Assembly (NCBI GenBank): GCA_025356765.1
Contig: JANXRO010000037.1
Coordinates: forward strand, 1 to 5,821
DNA from: Hyphomicrobiales bacterium
Lineage (GTDB): Bacteria; Pseudomonadota; Alphaproteobacteria; Rhizobiales; Aestuariivirgaceae
Direction of reading: 5' to 3'
Length of the DNA stretch: 5,821 nucleotides
The stretch's first letter is position 1. Each line of letters begins with the position of its first letter. Below are positions 5,453-5,821 of the stretch, piece after piece. A model generated the notes under the pieces. The model was given only the letters and a program-made list of their open reading frames with translations. It ran no database searches and was not told where the DNA came from. The translations under genes and the position numbers were made by a program.

Positions 5453-5821
5453 ATGACACAAGATAAATTGCTTGGTTATTTTTACGCGGCCTCGGGTGCC
5501 GCCCTTTTTTCGACCAAGGCGATTTTCATCAAGCTTGCCTATATGGAACAGACCAACGCGGCTTTGATGTTGGCGTTGCGCATGATGATTTCTTTGCCAT
5601 TTTTCATGGCCGTTGGATTTTACGCGGCGTGGAAATTGCGTAGCGAAGGAAAACTGCCAAGTTGGAACATAGTCTTTCAAGCGGTGCTTGTGGGTTTGAT
5701 TGGCTATTATATTTCTTCGCAGCTGGATTTTGCCGGATTGATTTTTATCACCGCACAGCTGGAACGCCTGGTGTTGTTCACCTACCCTATTTTCGTAGTG
5801 TTTTTGGGCTGGATGTTTTTT
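5453..5821 (+). CDS. EamA/DMT-superfamily membrane transporter, N-terminal fragment (runs off right edge)
   Basis: The first 123 codons of an inner-membrane protein are present, with no stop before the window edge. Four hydrophobic segments are visible at about residues 7-29, 35-60, 73-93 and 97-123, separated by a short charged loop (KLRSEGK, 61-67), as expected for the first half of a ten-helix drug/metabolite-transporter protein built from two EamA repeats. Supporting patterns are the first-helix G-x-x-F-S-T-K-x-x-x-K segment, an Arg in helix 2 (Arg43, in ALRMMISLPFF) and LERLVLFTYPIFVVFLGW near the end of the fragment. The family moves small metabolites, amino acids or drugs across the membrane; the substrate cannot be told. 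ATG 5453 is chosen because it begins the family-like N-terminus, with a weak GAAAG at 5445-5449 as a possible ribosome binding site. The gene is divergent from moaA with no clear functional tie. Confidence 0.9.
   Translation, partial: MTQDKLLGYFYAASGAALFSTKAIFIKLAYMEQTNAALMLALRMMISLPFFMAVGFYAAWKLRSEGKLPSWNIVFQAVLVGLIGYYISSQLDFAGLIFITAQLERLVLFTYPIFVVFLGWMFF

Noticed and set aside
5366..5680. Minus-strand open frame of 104 codons overlapping the transporter start
   Set aside because: It lies antisense to a clear EamA membrane protein, and its translation is low-complexity, basic and His/Arg-rich, as expected of a shadow frame.
1..5821. Mobile element, CRISPR array, toxin-antitoxin or phage-defence system
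   Set aside because: No transposase, integrase, repeat-spacer periodicity, terminal inverted repeats or known defence domain is visible; all well-supported genes belong to metabolic or transport families.

Overview
The window reads as an ordinary chromosomal stretch of a Gram-negative bacterium, most likely an alphaproteobacterium. Three things point there. The GTP 3',8-cyclase MoaA resembles alphaproteobacterial versions (an N-terminal PLLIDPFGRHVSYLRVSVTD-type segment, then NFLPRADLLTLEEL). There is a pair of about 465-residue M20 dipeptidases of the carnosinase/DUG1-like type. Base composition is moderate and coding density is high. The lineage is an inference from remembered protein patterns, not from a search.

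Layout. At the left edge is the first 34 codons of an unidentified minus-strand gene (start codon ending at 102). It diverges from a tight plus-strand cluster of three genes at 174-3312: two tandem paralogous M20-family metallopeptidases and a small NTF2/SnoaL-like protein. Both junctions are 4-base ATGA stop/start overlaps. The cluster converges, with only 9 bases between stop codons, on two minus-strand genes: a NimA-like FMN-binding split-barrel protein (3322-3969) and, upstream of it, moaA (4046-5050). A 402-base non-coding or weakly coding gap follows. The first 123 codons of an EamA/DMT-type membrane transporter then start on the plus strand at 5453 and run off the right edge.

How the genes work together. 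The three-gene cluster probably makes cytoplasmic dipeptide- or small-peptide-hydrolysing enzymes plus a small accessory protein of unknown ligand. The two peptidases keep all the expected metal and catalytic residues. The first copy, however, departs from the family pattern in two active-site-adjacent loops (EEGDS instead of EE-x-GS, and GSGVSIP instead of G-x-GGSIP), while the second copy is canonical. This suggests duplication followed by specialisation of substrate range. MoaA carries out the first step of molybdenum cofactor synthesis and has no other moa/moe gene in view. The flavin-binding protein downstream of it has no evident functional link.

I see no rRNA, tRNA, CRISPR array, insertion sequence, phage gene or defence system. 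The points most worth a second look are the diverged active-site loops of the first peptidase, a signal-peptide-like mini-ORF in the moaA/transporter gap that may be a decayed small gene, and a near-repeated 15-16 base element flanking the moaA/flavoprotein junction.
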